From Larix sibirica (Eukaryota; Streptophyta; Pinopsida; Pinales; Pinaceae), in NCBI GenBank assembly GCA_004151065.3, contig NWUY0300060604.1:22764-32929 (forward strand): DNA of 10,166 bases. Direction: 5' to 3'. The notes under the pieces are model-generated. The model worked only from the letters and a program-made list of their open reading frames with translations. It searched no databases and was not told the DNA's origin. A program made the translations under genes and the position numbers. Shown piece after piece: positions 1 to 7,516 of the stretch (the stretch's first letter is position 1; every line of letters begins with the position of its first letter).

Positions 1-231
1 AATGTATCATAACATTCTTTCGTGGTCTTCAACGTACTTCAAATCAAACATTGTCATCTACAACTATACCAAATCTTCAATCTTAAAAACAATCTCGATT
101 GTAGCACTAGAATCAAACACTATCATCATTAACAAACATTTAAACCATGCTATCCAGACATCTTGATTATCCAATCAATAATGACCACCTATGAATATCA
201 AGAAATATCTTCCTACAAAAAAAGATAATAC

Positions 232-921
232 CTAACCTCCAACATCCTCCAAATCATCATCATGGGCCAACGTCAATGGAAACCACATCATGAACTCTCC
301 AGGACATCCTACAAATATAGTCACGTCTCCATACAATATCAAGTCAATCCTAGAATACAAATCTTGTGGATTAGTAATCAAATCATGAAATTACATTATC
401 TACATATCAGCATGAGAATTCATCTTGTGTACCTCAAATCCTCCGCAAACTAAAATAACTCGAACTAGGTTAACTATGTCATCCTGAGATGATCCTAAAG
501 GAAGAGTATCATCAAGGGAAACTCCCTATGTTTGAGAGAATACAAAATCCATGGCTTTGTACTCTATAATACTTATACTAGCTTCATCTCTAGAATCAAT
601 CTCAACAACACCCTCCATCCGGGCATTGCACCTCTCTTCCAATGAACAACTAGAAGCCTCATATATGAATTCAATCTCATAATCATTCTTCTCCTCCTTT
701 GTACAACTGGAAGTCTCATAGATAGAAGAAACCAATGTTATATGACTATCATATATCATTGGAGGTACACATGCTCCTATATGATCTTGAGCCATTGGAT
801 CAACAATCTCCACATTCTCCCCAATCATAAAAGGAGAACCTTGCACACTAAAATATCTCACATCTACATGATATACAATCAAAGTGTTAGTGCATGGATC
901 AAAACCTGGCTCAAAGGTGTC
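232..921 (-). pseudogene. Unidentified acidic coding-like segment downstream of copia protease
   Basis: One minus-strand frame stays open from 921 to 232 apart from three internal stops (528-526, 402-400, 393-391), which is far more open than expected by chance here. Its longest uninterrupted part is 528-921. The product is rich in Glu, Asp, Ser and Cys, and contains a 19-residue imperfect tandem duplication beginning IYETSSCTKEE and IYEASSCSLEE. By position it follows the copia protease, where Gag-pre-integrase and integrase should lie. I see neither the HHCC nor the DDE-type integrase motifs, nor reverse transcriptase motifs. It may be a rearranged polyprotein region, a captured sequence, or a family-specific domain. 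I do not recognise it and assign no function. Confidence 0.4.
632..721 (-). repeat. 57-bp imperfect in-frame duplication
   Basis: The plus-strand motif acaactagaagcctcata, starting at 646, recurs as acaactggaagtctcata starting at 703. The offset is 57 bp, exactly 19 codons, so the duplication keeps the frame of the minus-strand open segment around it. Flanking pyrimidine-rich stretches also correspond. Confidence 0.65.
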
Positions 922-959
922 TCACCATGCATGTGCCTCTTGAGAACTAAAAGGTCCTA

Positions 960-1412
960 CTAGCCTCTCATTGGAAATGCATGAGTACCATTGGAAAAAC
1001 AAGTAACTTGGAAAGGCACCCTCTCTCACCACTCTATCCAAAGTCCTTGAACTAGCTAGACTACAATCATGAAGGTGCATTGTTGCCCCTTAGAAAATAC
1101 TCTACAATATATATTTTTCATGTAATAAATTGAAATAATATTTTTCCTAAAACTCAGAACAAATAGAATATCATCCCAGTCAAGAAAATCACCTAAAGGC
1201 ATTCAAAATGAAATAGAGCCAACTCCTCTCATAGGGTGAGTGGCATCATCACTAAGCCTCATAGTCATATCTCCCTCTTTCTCTTGAATCTTGTTGAATA
1301 GGGACCTATCATATGTCAAGTGTCTTGAATCTCTTGTGTCCACATACTAACCAACACTAGACACAATGTTAGAATATAAACAAGAAGCCATGGAAAAAGC
1401 AATCTCAAACTA
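960..1412 (-). pseudogene. Ty1/copia aspartic protease relic (pol N-terminus)
   Basis: This continues the frame of the Gag relic beyond a TAG at 1412-1410. The order is as in copia protease: a catalytic-region motif YVDTRDSRHLTYDRSLF (Asp codon at 1340-1338), then LSDDATHPMRGVGSISF, then DDILFVLSFRKNIISIY, then CRVFSKGQQC. In the family the active site is D-S/T-G-A; here it reads D-T-R-D, so the active site is destroyed. In-frame stops replace the Trp before YVD and a residue after GSISF, and the frame ends with TAG at 1058-1056. A shifted frame then resumes with SLASSRTLDRVVREG, which resembles the segment leading to the Gag-pre-integrase domain. In a live element this protease would process the Gag-Pol polyprotein in virus-like particles. 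It is clearly dead. Confidence 0.85.
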
Positions 1413-2199
1413 AGAGATCATCTCCTCTAATCCTGCAATAGTCCTAGTTGTAACGTGTTTCATGTCTTTTCCATTATTCTTCAAGGGACATTGTCCTGCA
1501 AAATGTCCCATCTCATGACAACAATAGCACTTGATTTTACTCAAGTCCTTCTTTCTTGCATTTGTCCCATCATTCTTCTTGAATCCTTTCTTTCTACCCT
1601 TATTTGTCTTCCCGAGAAGACCAATATCATCCACATTTTCCTGTTGTTCCTTACAAGTTTGCAATATGTTTTCCTCCTGCACAAGATCAACCCAAAGTTT
1701 TTGGAAATCATGTATATCACCCAGAGAACAAATACCTTAAAAAAAAGGTTCCCATGAAGGAGAAATCCCAAGTTTAATGGCTATGGATACTAGGTTGCTC
1801 ATGATCCTCAACCTTAGTTCCAATGGTGGCCAACTAATCCTTCAATTCACTAATCGTGGTAAAAAATATCGCCATAGTATTTGTCTTTCTCATATGAACT
1901 GCTAAGAGTTGGTTTTGTAAGAACATCTAATGAGAATCATAAGGAATATGAAATATATTAACAAAAGCATCAAACATCTTCTTACAAGTCTTCTTATAAA
2001 CAATTTTTTATATGAAAGGATCCTTCACATAATCAAGAATGATTCTCTTCACTTTAGCTTCGTTCTTTCGATGAGCAACCAACTATGTTGGATTAATAGG
2101 TTCTAGAATCTCCTTTCTAACATGTTCCTAAATATTGGTCTATTCCATAATAATATTAAGACTAAACTTCCATGGAACGAAGTTAGAATCTCCCTCCAA
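1413..2199 (-). pseudogene. Ty1/copia Gag relic with CCHC zinc knuckle
   Basis: Minus-strand translation from 2199 begins LEGDSNFVPWKFSLNIIME, the usual start of the copia Gag core. It continues through EILEPINPT, NEAKVKRIILDYVKDPFI, KTCKKMFDAFVNIF and ISELKD, then after a frameshift near 1790-1800 SIAIKLGISPSWEPFF and HDFQKLWVDLVQEENI. A Lys-rich linker precedes a perfect CX2CX4HX4C zinc knuckle (CYCCHEMGHFAGQC, 1488-1529), the nucleic-acid binding motif that packages element RNA. At least eight in-frame stops and one frameshift show that the reading frame is dead. Many stops fall where Gln or Trp is expected, as from C-to-T change at methylated sites. The part from 1682 to 1413 (90-codon frame ending with TAG at 1412-1410) is still open. 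Confidence 0.9.
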
Positions 2200-2415
2200 C
2201 CTATAACACCCTTTGAGACCAAGAACCACTTACACATCCTATATAAATCAATAGTAAATGAAGTGAACAAAATCCTTTCTATGGTACAAATGCTTCTCCC
2301 AAGCAATCTAGGGTTTCACACCTAATAACATCAACTATGTCAAGTACTTGTCCCAAGTAAACTCTAACTAAAATACAAACTACATCTTACTCAAGAGTGA
2401 TCTCAATCATAACAA

Positions 2416-2427
2416 GCTCCGATACCA
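2416..2427 (-). promoter_or_regulatory. Retrotransposon primer binding site (initiator tRNA-Met type)
   Basis: The minus strand reads TGGTATCGGAGC, one base from the common plant Ty1/copia site TGGTATCAGAGC, which pairs with the 3' end of initiator tRNA-Met to prime minus-strand DNA synthesis. It lies two bases inside an LTR end that reads TTTCCA on the minus strand, and about 220 bp upstream of the recognisable Gag core. This fixes the orientation of the element and the inner edge of its 5' LTR. Confidence 0.88.
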
Positions 2428-2833
2428 TTTGGAAATTTCATGCATTCAGACAATTAATCCAAAACTAAACTTCACCTTCTTCCTAGATGGCTTCTATGAT
2501 TTTTGCACTGGAATTTTCGGCCTTTAGGACTGTTGTAAATTAGTGTATAAAATAGTAGTGAAAACATTAATTCTCTTCTAACAACCCCAAACTTCATGGC
2601 AATTCAAAGAGAAAAGATACCAAACCAAGACCTAAAGTTTTCATCACTTCTAGGGCATCTTATCAACCAACAACCAAATTTTAAAATGTACTTTAACAAC
2701 AATATAACAATAGAAAATTCATCCCCTTATATTCTTCCTTTAGATGTTAAATCACTTAACATTTTGGTCTTTTAATTGTGTCAAATCAACAAGACATAAA
2801 TCACTATAAATAGCAAATTAGAAAGAATATATC

Positions 2834-2855
2834 TGTGTGTGTGTGTGTGTGTGTG
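2834..2855. repeat. (TG)n dinucleotide microsatellite
   Basis: Eleven uninterrupted TG units lie inside the LTR, in the part expected to be transcribed as R/U5. Confidence 0.97.
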
Positions 2856-3106
2856 GAGTTTCAAATATGCAAATGGCACAAGATATGGACAGTTGTAAAT
2901 TCATATATAATCTCAAGATGAAGTACAAGTATATTATGTACACTTATCCCAAGGCCCGTACAAAAATAAACCCATCCAAAAATCCCTAGGTAGGGTAAAT
3001 AATCAATTCCCATCTCAACCAAGAAGATCCAAATGTAAAAAAATCTCCTACACAATCTCCAAGGCAAGATGTCCTCCTCTTCCTCCTCTTCTTCATAAAT
3101 CCACCC

Positions 3107-3286
3107 TAGGGTTTTCTCTCAAAACCCTAATCTCCAATTTGCAAGGTAAAACCCTAACCCTAGAACTCTAATATGCAAAAGAAGACAAAGAAACCCTAGT
3201 GCCTCAAGAGAGAGAGAGATAACAAGTATGTGTGAAGACCCAAGAGAAAGAAAAAAGAGTGATATCCTCCATATGAGAAAACCCTA
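3107..3286. promoter_or_regulatory. Cluster of telobox-like AAACCCTA motifs
   Basis: AAACCCTA occurs on the plus strand at 3122-3129, 3149-3156, 3191-3198 and 3279-3286, and on the minus strand at 3107-3114. The copy at 3149 runs on into a second CCCTA. In plants this telomere-like octamer is a known promoter and leader element bound by telobox factors. Here it sits downstream of the LTR TATA-like box in the minus orientation, so it would be in the element's 5' leader. A regulatory role is inference; it could be simple-sequence drift. Confidence 0.45.
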
Positions 3287-3442
3287 GTCATAAGAACAAA
3301 ATCCACATGAAGATGTCTCCTCTAGACTTGATAACTCCTAGGGTGTAGGAGGATACCTTAGTGATTTTTCCAAGTAGCTAAGCACAAAGAAAAGATTACA
3401 AATGATGATGTGATGATGTGTATAAAAGGACTCTCTCCTTCC

Positions 3443-3452
3443 TTTATTTATA
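3443..3452 (-). promoter_or_regulatory. Possible LTR TATA box
   Basis: The minus strand reads CATATAAATAAAGG, with TATAAATAAA at these bases. It is about 1 kb upstream of the primer binding site in the direction the element would be transcribed. A plus-strand GTATAAAAGG at 3420-3429 is equally good as sequence but faces away from the element. The call rests on position and motif only. Confidence 0.4.
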
Positions 3453-3460
3453 TGAGAGGT

Positions 3461-4139
3461 AATGGAGGTTAACAATAATATGTGGGTCTAATCCCTTACA
3501 TGAAACCTACATGAGCCCTTGTAGTCCAAACAAGTGAGACGTCCACTCAAGAGTAAATTTATTGTCATGCTTCAATGGTGATGTCATGAACAACAATGAC
3601 TCCAAGGTGATGTCGATACACAAGGAAAGTTCACACTATTTCATAATGAGCCTCCACATACTACATCTATCATCCAAAGCAAAGTACTTCATTGGGTTAA
3701 CTGCCCCTTGTAAAAACATTGTGGAATCCCCACACATCCCTAAGCCATCTCCAATCCTATGAACTAGAAACCATGTTTCCTAGCATACCAGCCAAGGATT
3801 GAATCCCACCTCCATGATGAAAACTGATCCACATCCCCTTAAGGGAACTCTCCAAGTGAATGGATCCTCCATAAGGCCTCAAATGAAGGGTATCCACCAA
3901 AATTCCACAAGATCTCCAACACCTAAGGGAAGAAATCCAATCCAACATCATACTAAGGTCAAGCATCCACTGAGCAAGTTATCTCAAATGTGCAAATCCG
4001 TCACGAACCATATTTCATACTACAATCCATCTCGAACCATCTAGAGGCTAGTCATACACCATGTGCCCCAAATCTCATGAATCACCCCTAGAAAACATCG
4101 TGTAAAAATTTTCAGAGTAACCCGTAATTCTAACATACA
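3461..4139. other. Gap between copia LTR and second Gag relic
   Basis: This stretch should hold the remaining U3 of the copia LTR, its target site, and the remains of the second element downstream of its Gag. Short open frames at 3562-3762 (plus), 3757-3966 (minus) and 3799-4044 (plus) overlap one another and show no motif I recognise. No terminal repeat or target duplication could be picked out. Confidence 0.4.
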
Positions 4140-4702
4140 TGTCTCTGGAAAGTCGTGATCAACCTCCAATCCCCTATCCTACTAGTATTTCTACTGAAAT
4201 ACCCTTATGGCAAGGATTTAGGGTGTGGTTTGGGTTGGGTGTTTCTCTTTCCTAGTTTCCCTCCCTACAAATCATGTAGTTGTCAAGCCTATTGAGCCAC
4301 CCTAACTGTATTTTCCACTATAGTTGGTTTCTACATTTAGGAATGGGTTTGAACTAAGGGATTGGGACCATGAGTGAACCAATTAGTTTTCCTCCCATCA
4401 CATACCATATAATGGACACATGGAACCAAATCCATGAACTCGACCTCATACTCTTTGATATTGAGACACCTTTTTACTTGTTCAAACCAAGCCTCTACCT
4501 TCTTTCCTCCTATCTTCCCTTAGAAGACTAGCAACCTAGACTTGTTTACCTCTTTAAAGATGTTTATGGAAACCTTCCCATTGTTTATATCCAATTGCAT
4601 ATCTCAATTTCACTTTTAATTTTGCTCTTGGTCCAAATTTTGGTTCTACTCCATATTTAGGTTTTGGCTTTGGTTATGATTCTTATTTTGGTTAGCAGCC
4701 AT
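4140..4702 (-). pseudogene. Gag-like relic of a second LTR retrotransposon
   Basis: One minus-strand frame starts with ATG at 4702-4700 (MAANQNKNHNQSQNLNME) and keeps its register to about 4140 despite about ten stops. The core reads LLVF, stop, GKIGGKKVEAWFEQVKRC, then LNIKEYEVEFMDLVP. This has the layout of a retrotransposon Gag core: a short hydrophobic-F-x-G motif, an EAWFEQVKR helix, then a hydrophobic helix. The later part (VRVAQ, QLHDL, GGKLGKRNTQPKPHPKSLP) is basic and proline-containing, like Gag C-terminal linkers. I see no zinc knuckle. The sequence is unlike the copia Gag in this window and is more like the Ty3/gypsy type, but the family assignment is uncertain. The unbroken register with dispersed TAG, TAA and TGA codons points to decay by point mutation. 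Confidence 0.6.
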
Positions 4703-4752
4703 ATTCCTCCATAATTCTAACATCACCTCAAGAAGGTGTAATTTCCTAAGTT

Positions 4753-4834
4753 CCAAACCCCTTAAGGTTCCCTAAGTTGTTTATTATTGTGACCCAAACC
4801 CCTTAAGATTCATTAAGTTGTTTATTGTGTTTAA
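4753..4834. repeat. Two 41-bp imperfect tandem units
   Basis: The motif ccaaaccccttaag, followed by a segment ending taagttgtttatt, occurs at 4753 and again at 4794, an offset of 41 bp. It lies just upstream of the Gag relic in minus orientation, where an untranslated leader would be. Confidence 0.75.
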
Positions 4835-5678
4835 AGGCCATACTCGCCCCATGGAAAAATAAACAACCTCTCCCATCAACAAGGGAATCTCAAAAGAGGT
4901 AAAATATGTCAAATCAAAAGTTTCCAAGTCCAAAGAAGAAGCCCATTTTTCTCATTTTATGGCCTTCCTAAAGTTATGGTGATTAACGCTCCAAATTTTT
5001 ACAACTCCGAGAGTGAGTGTTGTCTTTTCCACTCTCTAAGCATCGAGGTTCATAAGTATAAAGGATCTCTAAGTCATGGGTTCATAAGTATAAAGGATAT
5101 ATTAGTCCTGGTATGGAGTGTCAAAGTTTGAATTTTCTTAGTTACAATTAATAACAAGGGAGATAGAAGCAGAGCTTCAAGTCCCTACCTTTAGTTTCTG
5201 CTTATGTGATAGAGCAAATAGAGCAGTGTTGATTCATCATTTTTCGTGTGAGTGGGTTATGATAAACTCAGTTCCTAGAGTTTCCAATTAAAATCCTTTC
5301 ACAAACTTTCACAAATTCTCATCTATAGAATAAATTTATGTTCGGGTCTGTTTTCATGTGGTTTGCTACATAAATAGTTTAATTTAGTAGTACACCTTGT
5401 TGTAGAGTACTTGAAGGCTTTCAGTGTTGAGAATAGACGGAGAAAGTTACTTTCCAGTCCAATAGTAACTATAGAAATCCTTCTAAATATTCTTTTAATT
5501 ATAGTGGGCATTGTTGTTGACATGTCACATATCCCAATCGTGACTTCAATGTGGTATCATTTATAATCACCATAGTTGCAAATATTTCATACCCATCATT
5601 AAAAGATGGGTGGACAATATCAAACATTGATAATCGTACTTGTAAATTTTACCAAAAAATGATATGATTTGAAATTTT
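4835..5678. other. Non-coding stretch upstream of the second Gag relic
   Basis: No gene is supported. In minus orientation this is where the leader, primer site and 5' LTR of the second element should be, but I found no convincing primer binding site or TG/CA boundary. The 66-codon frame at 5323-5523 (minus) shows no recognisable motif. Local repeats are listed separately. A 7-bp inverted repeat (acccatc and gatgggt around a 7-base loop) lies at 5591-5611. Confidence 0.4.
5047..5098. repeat. 20-bp perfect direct repeat, 32-bp period
   Basis: ggttcataagtataaaggat occurs at 5047-5066 and again, identical, at 5079-5098, separated by 12 bases. Confidence 0.92.
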
Positions 5679-6075
5679 GCATGTAATATAAGCCGACACA
5701 TGTTCTTTGTCAATGAATTCTCTGTAAATATCAATAAATTAAAACATAATCTCGATTTCTATGTGGTATTGGTAGTTGTAAGTGTTGTGTTGCATGTAAT
5801 ATAAGCCCTGACACATGTTCTTCGTCAATGAATTCTCTATAAATATCAATAAATTAAAACATAATCTTGATTTGTATGTGGTATTTGTAGTTGTAAGTGT
5901 TTATGTTGCATGTAATATAAGCCCGGACACATGTCCTTCATCAATGAATTCTTTGTAAATATCGATAAGTTAAAACATAACCTCCATTTCTATGACATCT
6001 TTGTAGTAAGTGTTTATGTTGCATGTAATATAATCCTCACACGTTTTCTTCATGAATGAATTCTCTCTAAATATT
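5679..6075. repeat. 113-116 bp tandem array, units 1-3 and first half of unit 4
   Basis: Units begin with gcatgtaatata at 5679, 5792, 5908 and 6021, giving lengths of 113, 116 and 113 bp. Each contains, in order, gcatgtaatataa, acatgttctt-like, tcaatgaattctct, taaatatcaataaattaaaac and a gtagttgtaagtgtt end. Units differ by scattered substitutions and small indels. Unit 4 breaks off at 6075, where the LINE is inserted, and resumes at 7456. No coding potential or tRNA-like structure was seen in the unit. Confidence 0.93.
6058..6075. repeat. LINE target-site duplication, left copy
   Basis: The 18 bases gaattctctctaaatatt are repeated exactly at 7438-7455. They flank the LINE and belong to the tandem repeat unit, so this is a duplicated target rather than element sequence. 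Confidence 0.95.
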
Positions 6076-6119
6076 TTTTTTGTAACAGAAACAGGGGAAA
6101 ATTGTATTTATAGGAAAAA

Positions 6120-6133
6120 GGCTGTGCACAGCC
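6120..6133. repeat. 14-bp perfect palindrome near LINE 3' end
   Basis: GGCTGTGCACAGCC reads the same on both strands. It lies 39 bases from the A tail of the LINE. In the RNA it could form only a tight or loop-strained hairpin, or a dimer contact. A role in recognition by the element's reverse transcriptase is possible but purely inferred. Confidence 0.7.
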
Positions 6134-6342
6134 ATTCATTACAAAAATTGAGACTGTTTTTCTGAAATAGAGTTGGAAAATAAGAAAATTATGCAGATAT
6201 ACATGCCGTTGGAGGCTCTAAGCCTTTGTTTCCTATAATTTCCTATGATAGCATTAGGGTAAGCCCTTACATACTGATTGTTTAGCAGTAAACAAAAATA
6301 CATTCAAAACTGTAAAATTGAGAGGAAACCAGCATGAGAGAA

Positions 6343-6888
6343 TTAACCAAAGTTCTGTTGCTGCACTGAGGCTGCGTCCATCATTTCTTGGTTGACCGTA
6401 GGAGCCTCTTGAACCTGACTGCCTTGAGTTTTTCCAATGAAAACGGAGAGCTCCGCCTTGAGCGTATCCACCTTACCCATGAGCTCAAATAAGTTTCTCT
6501 CAAGATCATCGATCCTGGAATCCTGACAAGTGAGTTGAGAGGTGTTGTATCTGACCTCAGAGGCCAGCTCGTCGATTTGCTTGACACTAGTGCAGACGGC
6601 TTCGTAAGTTCTGCGCAGATACATCTTCACCTCCACAGTGGTGCGACTCATGGATACAATAGCCGCCTTAACGCCATCCATAACGCCAAGCTTGGGGGGG
6701 CAGGGAGAAGGAGCCGAGCAAGCACTGGAATGTGATGAGGAATCAAATGCAGGGTCATGAGCGGTAAGCTGACTGAACGCCGAGGTGAAAGAATGAGGGG
6801 GGCTTGCCATAGCTTGGGGGGAAGAAAGAAATGGAGGCATAGGATTTAAGGCCAACTCGAGCGAGCTGACAGTAATTAAGGCTGCCAT
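6343..6888 (-). CDS. Intact 181-residue coiled-coil ORF in LINE 3' region
   Basis: The frame runs from ATG at 6888-6886 to TAA at 6345-6343 with no interruption, in an element whose RNase H frame has a stop. Residues 1-66 are Ser-, Pro- and Ala-rich and look disordered (MAALITVSSLELALNPMPP at the start). Residues about 70-150 are helical, with hydrophobic residues at heptad spacing through IDELASEV, RIDDLERNLFELMGKVDTL and KAELSVF, so a coiled coil is likely. The tail is Gln/Met-rich. There is no signal peptide, membrane segment or zinc knuckle. Base composition is clearly more GC-rich than the surroundings. It begins 145 bp after the RNase H stop. Plant L1 elements normally have a nucleic-acid binding ORF1 upstream of ORF2, and an ORF downstream of RNase H is not the standard plan. 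It could be a family-specific third ORF, a displaced ORF1-like protein or a captured gene. Its expression is unknown. The start has G at +4 but C at -3. Confidence 0.55.
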   Translation of the reverse strand: MAALITVSSLELALNPMPPFLSSPQAMASPPHSFTSAFSQLTAHDPAFDSSSHSSACSAPSPCPPKLGVMDGVKAAIVSMSRTTVEVKMYLRRTYEAVCTSVKQIDELASEVRYNTSQLTCQDSRIDDLERNLFELMGKVDTLKAELSVFIGKTQGSQVQEAPTVNQEMMDAASVQQQNFG

Positions 6889-7033
6889 GTGAATGGCACA
6901 TGGGGGGATACATGCCTTCCTCGTGAAGGTAGAGTGATAACTTCAAAAAAATGACGGGAGGGGGTAATTAAACCAAGGATTTGATGGAAGGGAGAAAATT
7001 GTGATGCTAAGAGGACATGACATGGTGGGGGAG

Positions 7034-7437
7034 CTAAAGAATGGACAGAAACTCAACATTGCCATTGCTATATTTTACTTGGTCAATTTTCATAGAGGCT
7101 CCTATATTTGCAGCTTCATCCGCTAAGGAATTATTCTCTTTGAGAATATGGAAGTAATTTGTGTTTTTGGGTAGAGATACAGAGCGGATTCTTCTTTGTA
7201 TTCTATGACTCTTAGATCCTTTTGTTTTGGCCCCGAACTTCATTGTTTGGATGACATACCTTGAGTCTCCATATACCTGCAGCTTCCCAATGTTTAACGA
7301 GGAGGCGATTTCCAAAGAGTGATAGAGAGTGAGCCATTCGGCTTCGTTGTTGGTTCTAGTTCCTATTCCCTAAGAAAAGACTGCAACTTTATTTCCACCA
7401 GGATCAAAGATGATCCCCTCCGCGCTTGCCTCCCTAG
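7034..7437 (-). pseudogene. LINE ORF2 C-terminal RNase H domain, truncated
   Basis: The minus-strand frame enters at 7437 with PREASAEGIIFDPGGNKVAVF and continues GIGTRTNNEAEWLTLYHSLE, IASSLNIGKLQVYGDSRYVI and NYFHILKENNSLADEAANIG. This is the plant-type RNase H (RVT_3-like) found at the C-terminus of some plant L1 ORF2 proteins, which would degrade RNA in RNA-DNA hybrids. The catalytic Glu (NNEAEW), second Asp (GDS) and last Asp (LADEAAN) are present; the first Asp was lost with the 5' truncation. A TAG replaces the expected Trp after VFS, at about 7371-7369. The frame has no ATG of its own here, and the visible part ends with a stop at 7034. It is a non-functional fragment, oriented like the downstream ORF. 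Confidence 0.87.
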
Positions 7438-7455
7438 GAATTCTCTCTAAATATT
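7438..7455. repeat. LINE target-site duplication, right copy
   Basis: Exact copy of 6058-6075. It adjoins the truncated 5' end of the LINE on one side and the continuation of tandem unit 4 (gataaattaaaac) on the other. Confidence 0.95.
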
Positions 7456-7516
7456 GATAAATTAAAACATAACCTTTGATTTCTATGTCGTCTTTGTAGT
7501 TGTAAGTGTTTACATT
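7456..7516. repeat. 113-116 bp tandem array, second half of unit 4
   Basis: The sequence gataaattaaaacataacc through gtagttgtaagtgtttacatt aligns with the end of units 1-3. Joined to 6021-6075 it gives 116 bp. A weak start of a fifth unit (atgatataatggg) follows at 7517 and is lost within about 15 bases. Confidence 0.9.

Larger units (their letters stand above)
2430..3460 (-). mobile_element. 5' LTR of the Ty1/copia element (outer edge unresolved)
   Basis: The inner edge is set by the primer binding site: the LTR ends in CA (minus strand) at 2431-2430. From there to about 3460 I see no coding sequence, only LTR-like content: a (TG)n tract, pyrimidine-rich runs, several AAACCCTA motifs and a TATA-like box near the far side. 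The LTR must extend past the TATA box to include U3, so the true outer edge is above 3460. A second LTR for comparison lies outside the window or is lost, so I cannot place the edge. Confidence 0.6.
6076..7437 (-). mobile_element. 5'-truncated LINE (L1-type) insertion
   Basis: A 1,362-bp insertion splits unit 4 of the tandem array and is bounded by a perfect 18-bp target-site duplication. The 3' end is at the left: the minus strand ends TTCTGTTACAAAAAA, a short A tail next to the duplication. The 5' end at 7437 falls inside an RNase H domain, the usual result of incomplete target-primed reverse transcription. Removing the insertion and one duplication copy leaves a 116-bp unit, matching its neighbours. 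From 5' to 3' the element holds the RNase H end (7034-7437), a 145-bp spacer, a 181-codon ORF (6343-6888) and about 265 bp of 3' untranslated sequence. Endonuclease, reverse transcriptase and most of ORF2 are absent, so it cannot move by itself. The identical duplication suggests a fairly recent event. Confidence 0.92.

Noticed and set aside
262-453. Plus-strand 63-codon ORF
   Set aside because: It lies opposite the more extended minus-strand coding-like frame and has no recognisable motif; it looks like a shadow.
1455-1757. Plus-strand 100-codon ORF
   Set aside because: It is antisense to the zinc-knuckle part of Gag, which explains its openness.
3799-4044. Plus-strand 81-codon ORF
   Set aside because: It is basic and Pro/Ser/Thr-rich with no family resemblance, and overlaps an equally open minus-strand frame; insufficient evidence for a gene.
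5323-5523. Minus-strand 66-codon ORF
   Set aside because: No motif, no homology that I can recognise, and a length easily reached by chance.
5679-6075. CRISPR-like array
   Set aside because: Repeats are long head-to-tail units with no unique spacers, in plant nuclear DNA; an ordinary tandem repeat explains them.
6535-6735. Plus-strand 66-codon ORF within the LINE
   Set aside because: Antisense shadow of the 181-codon ORF.
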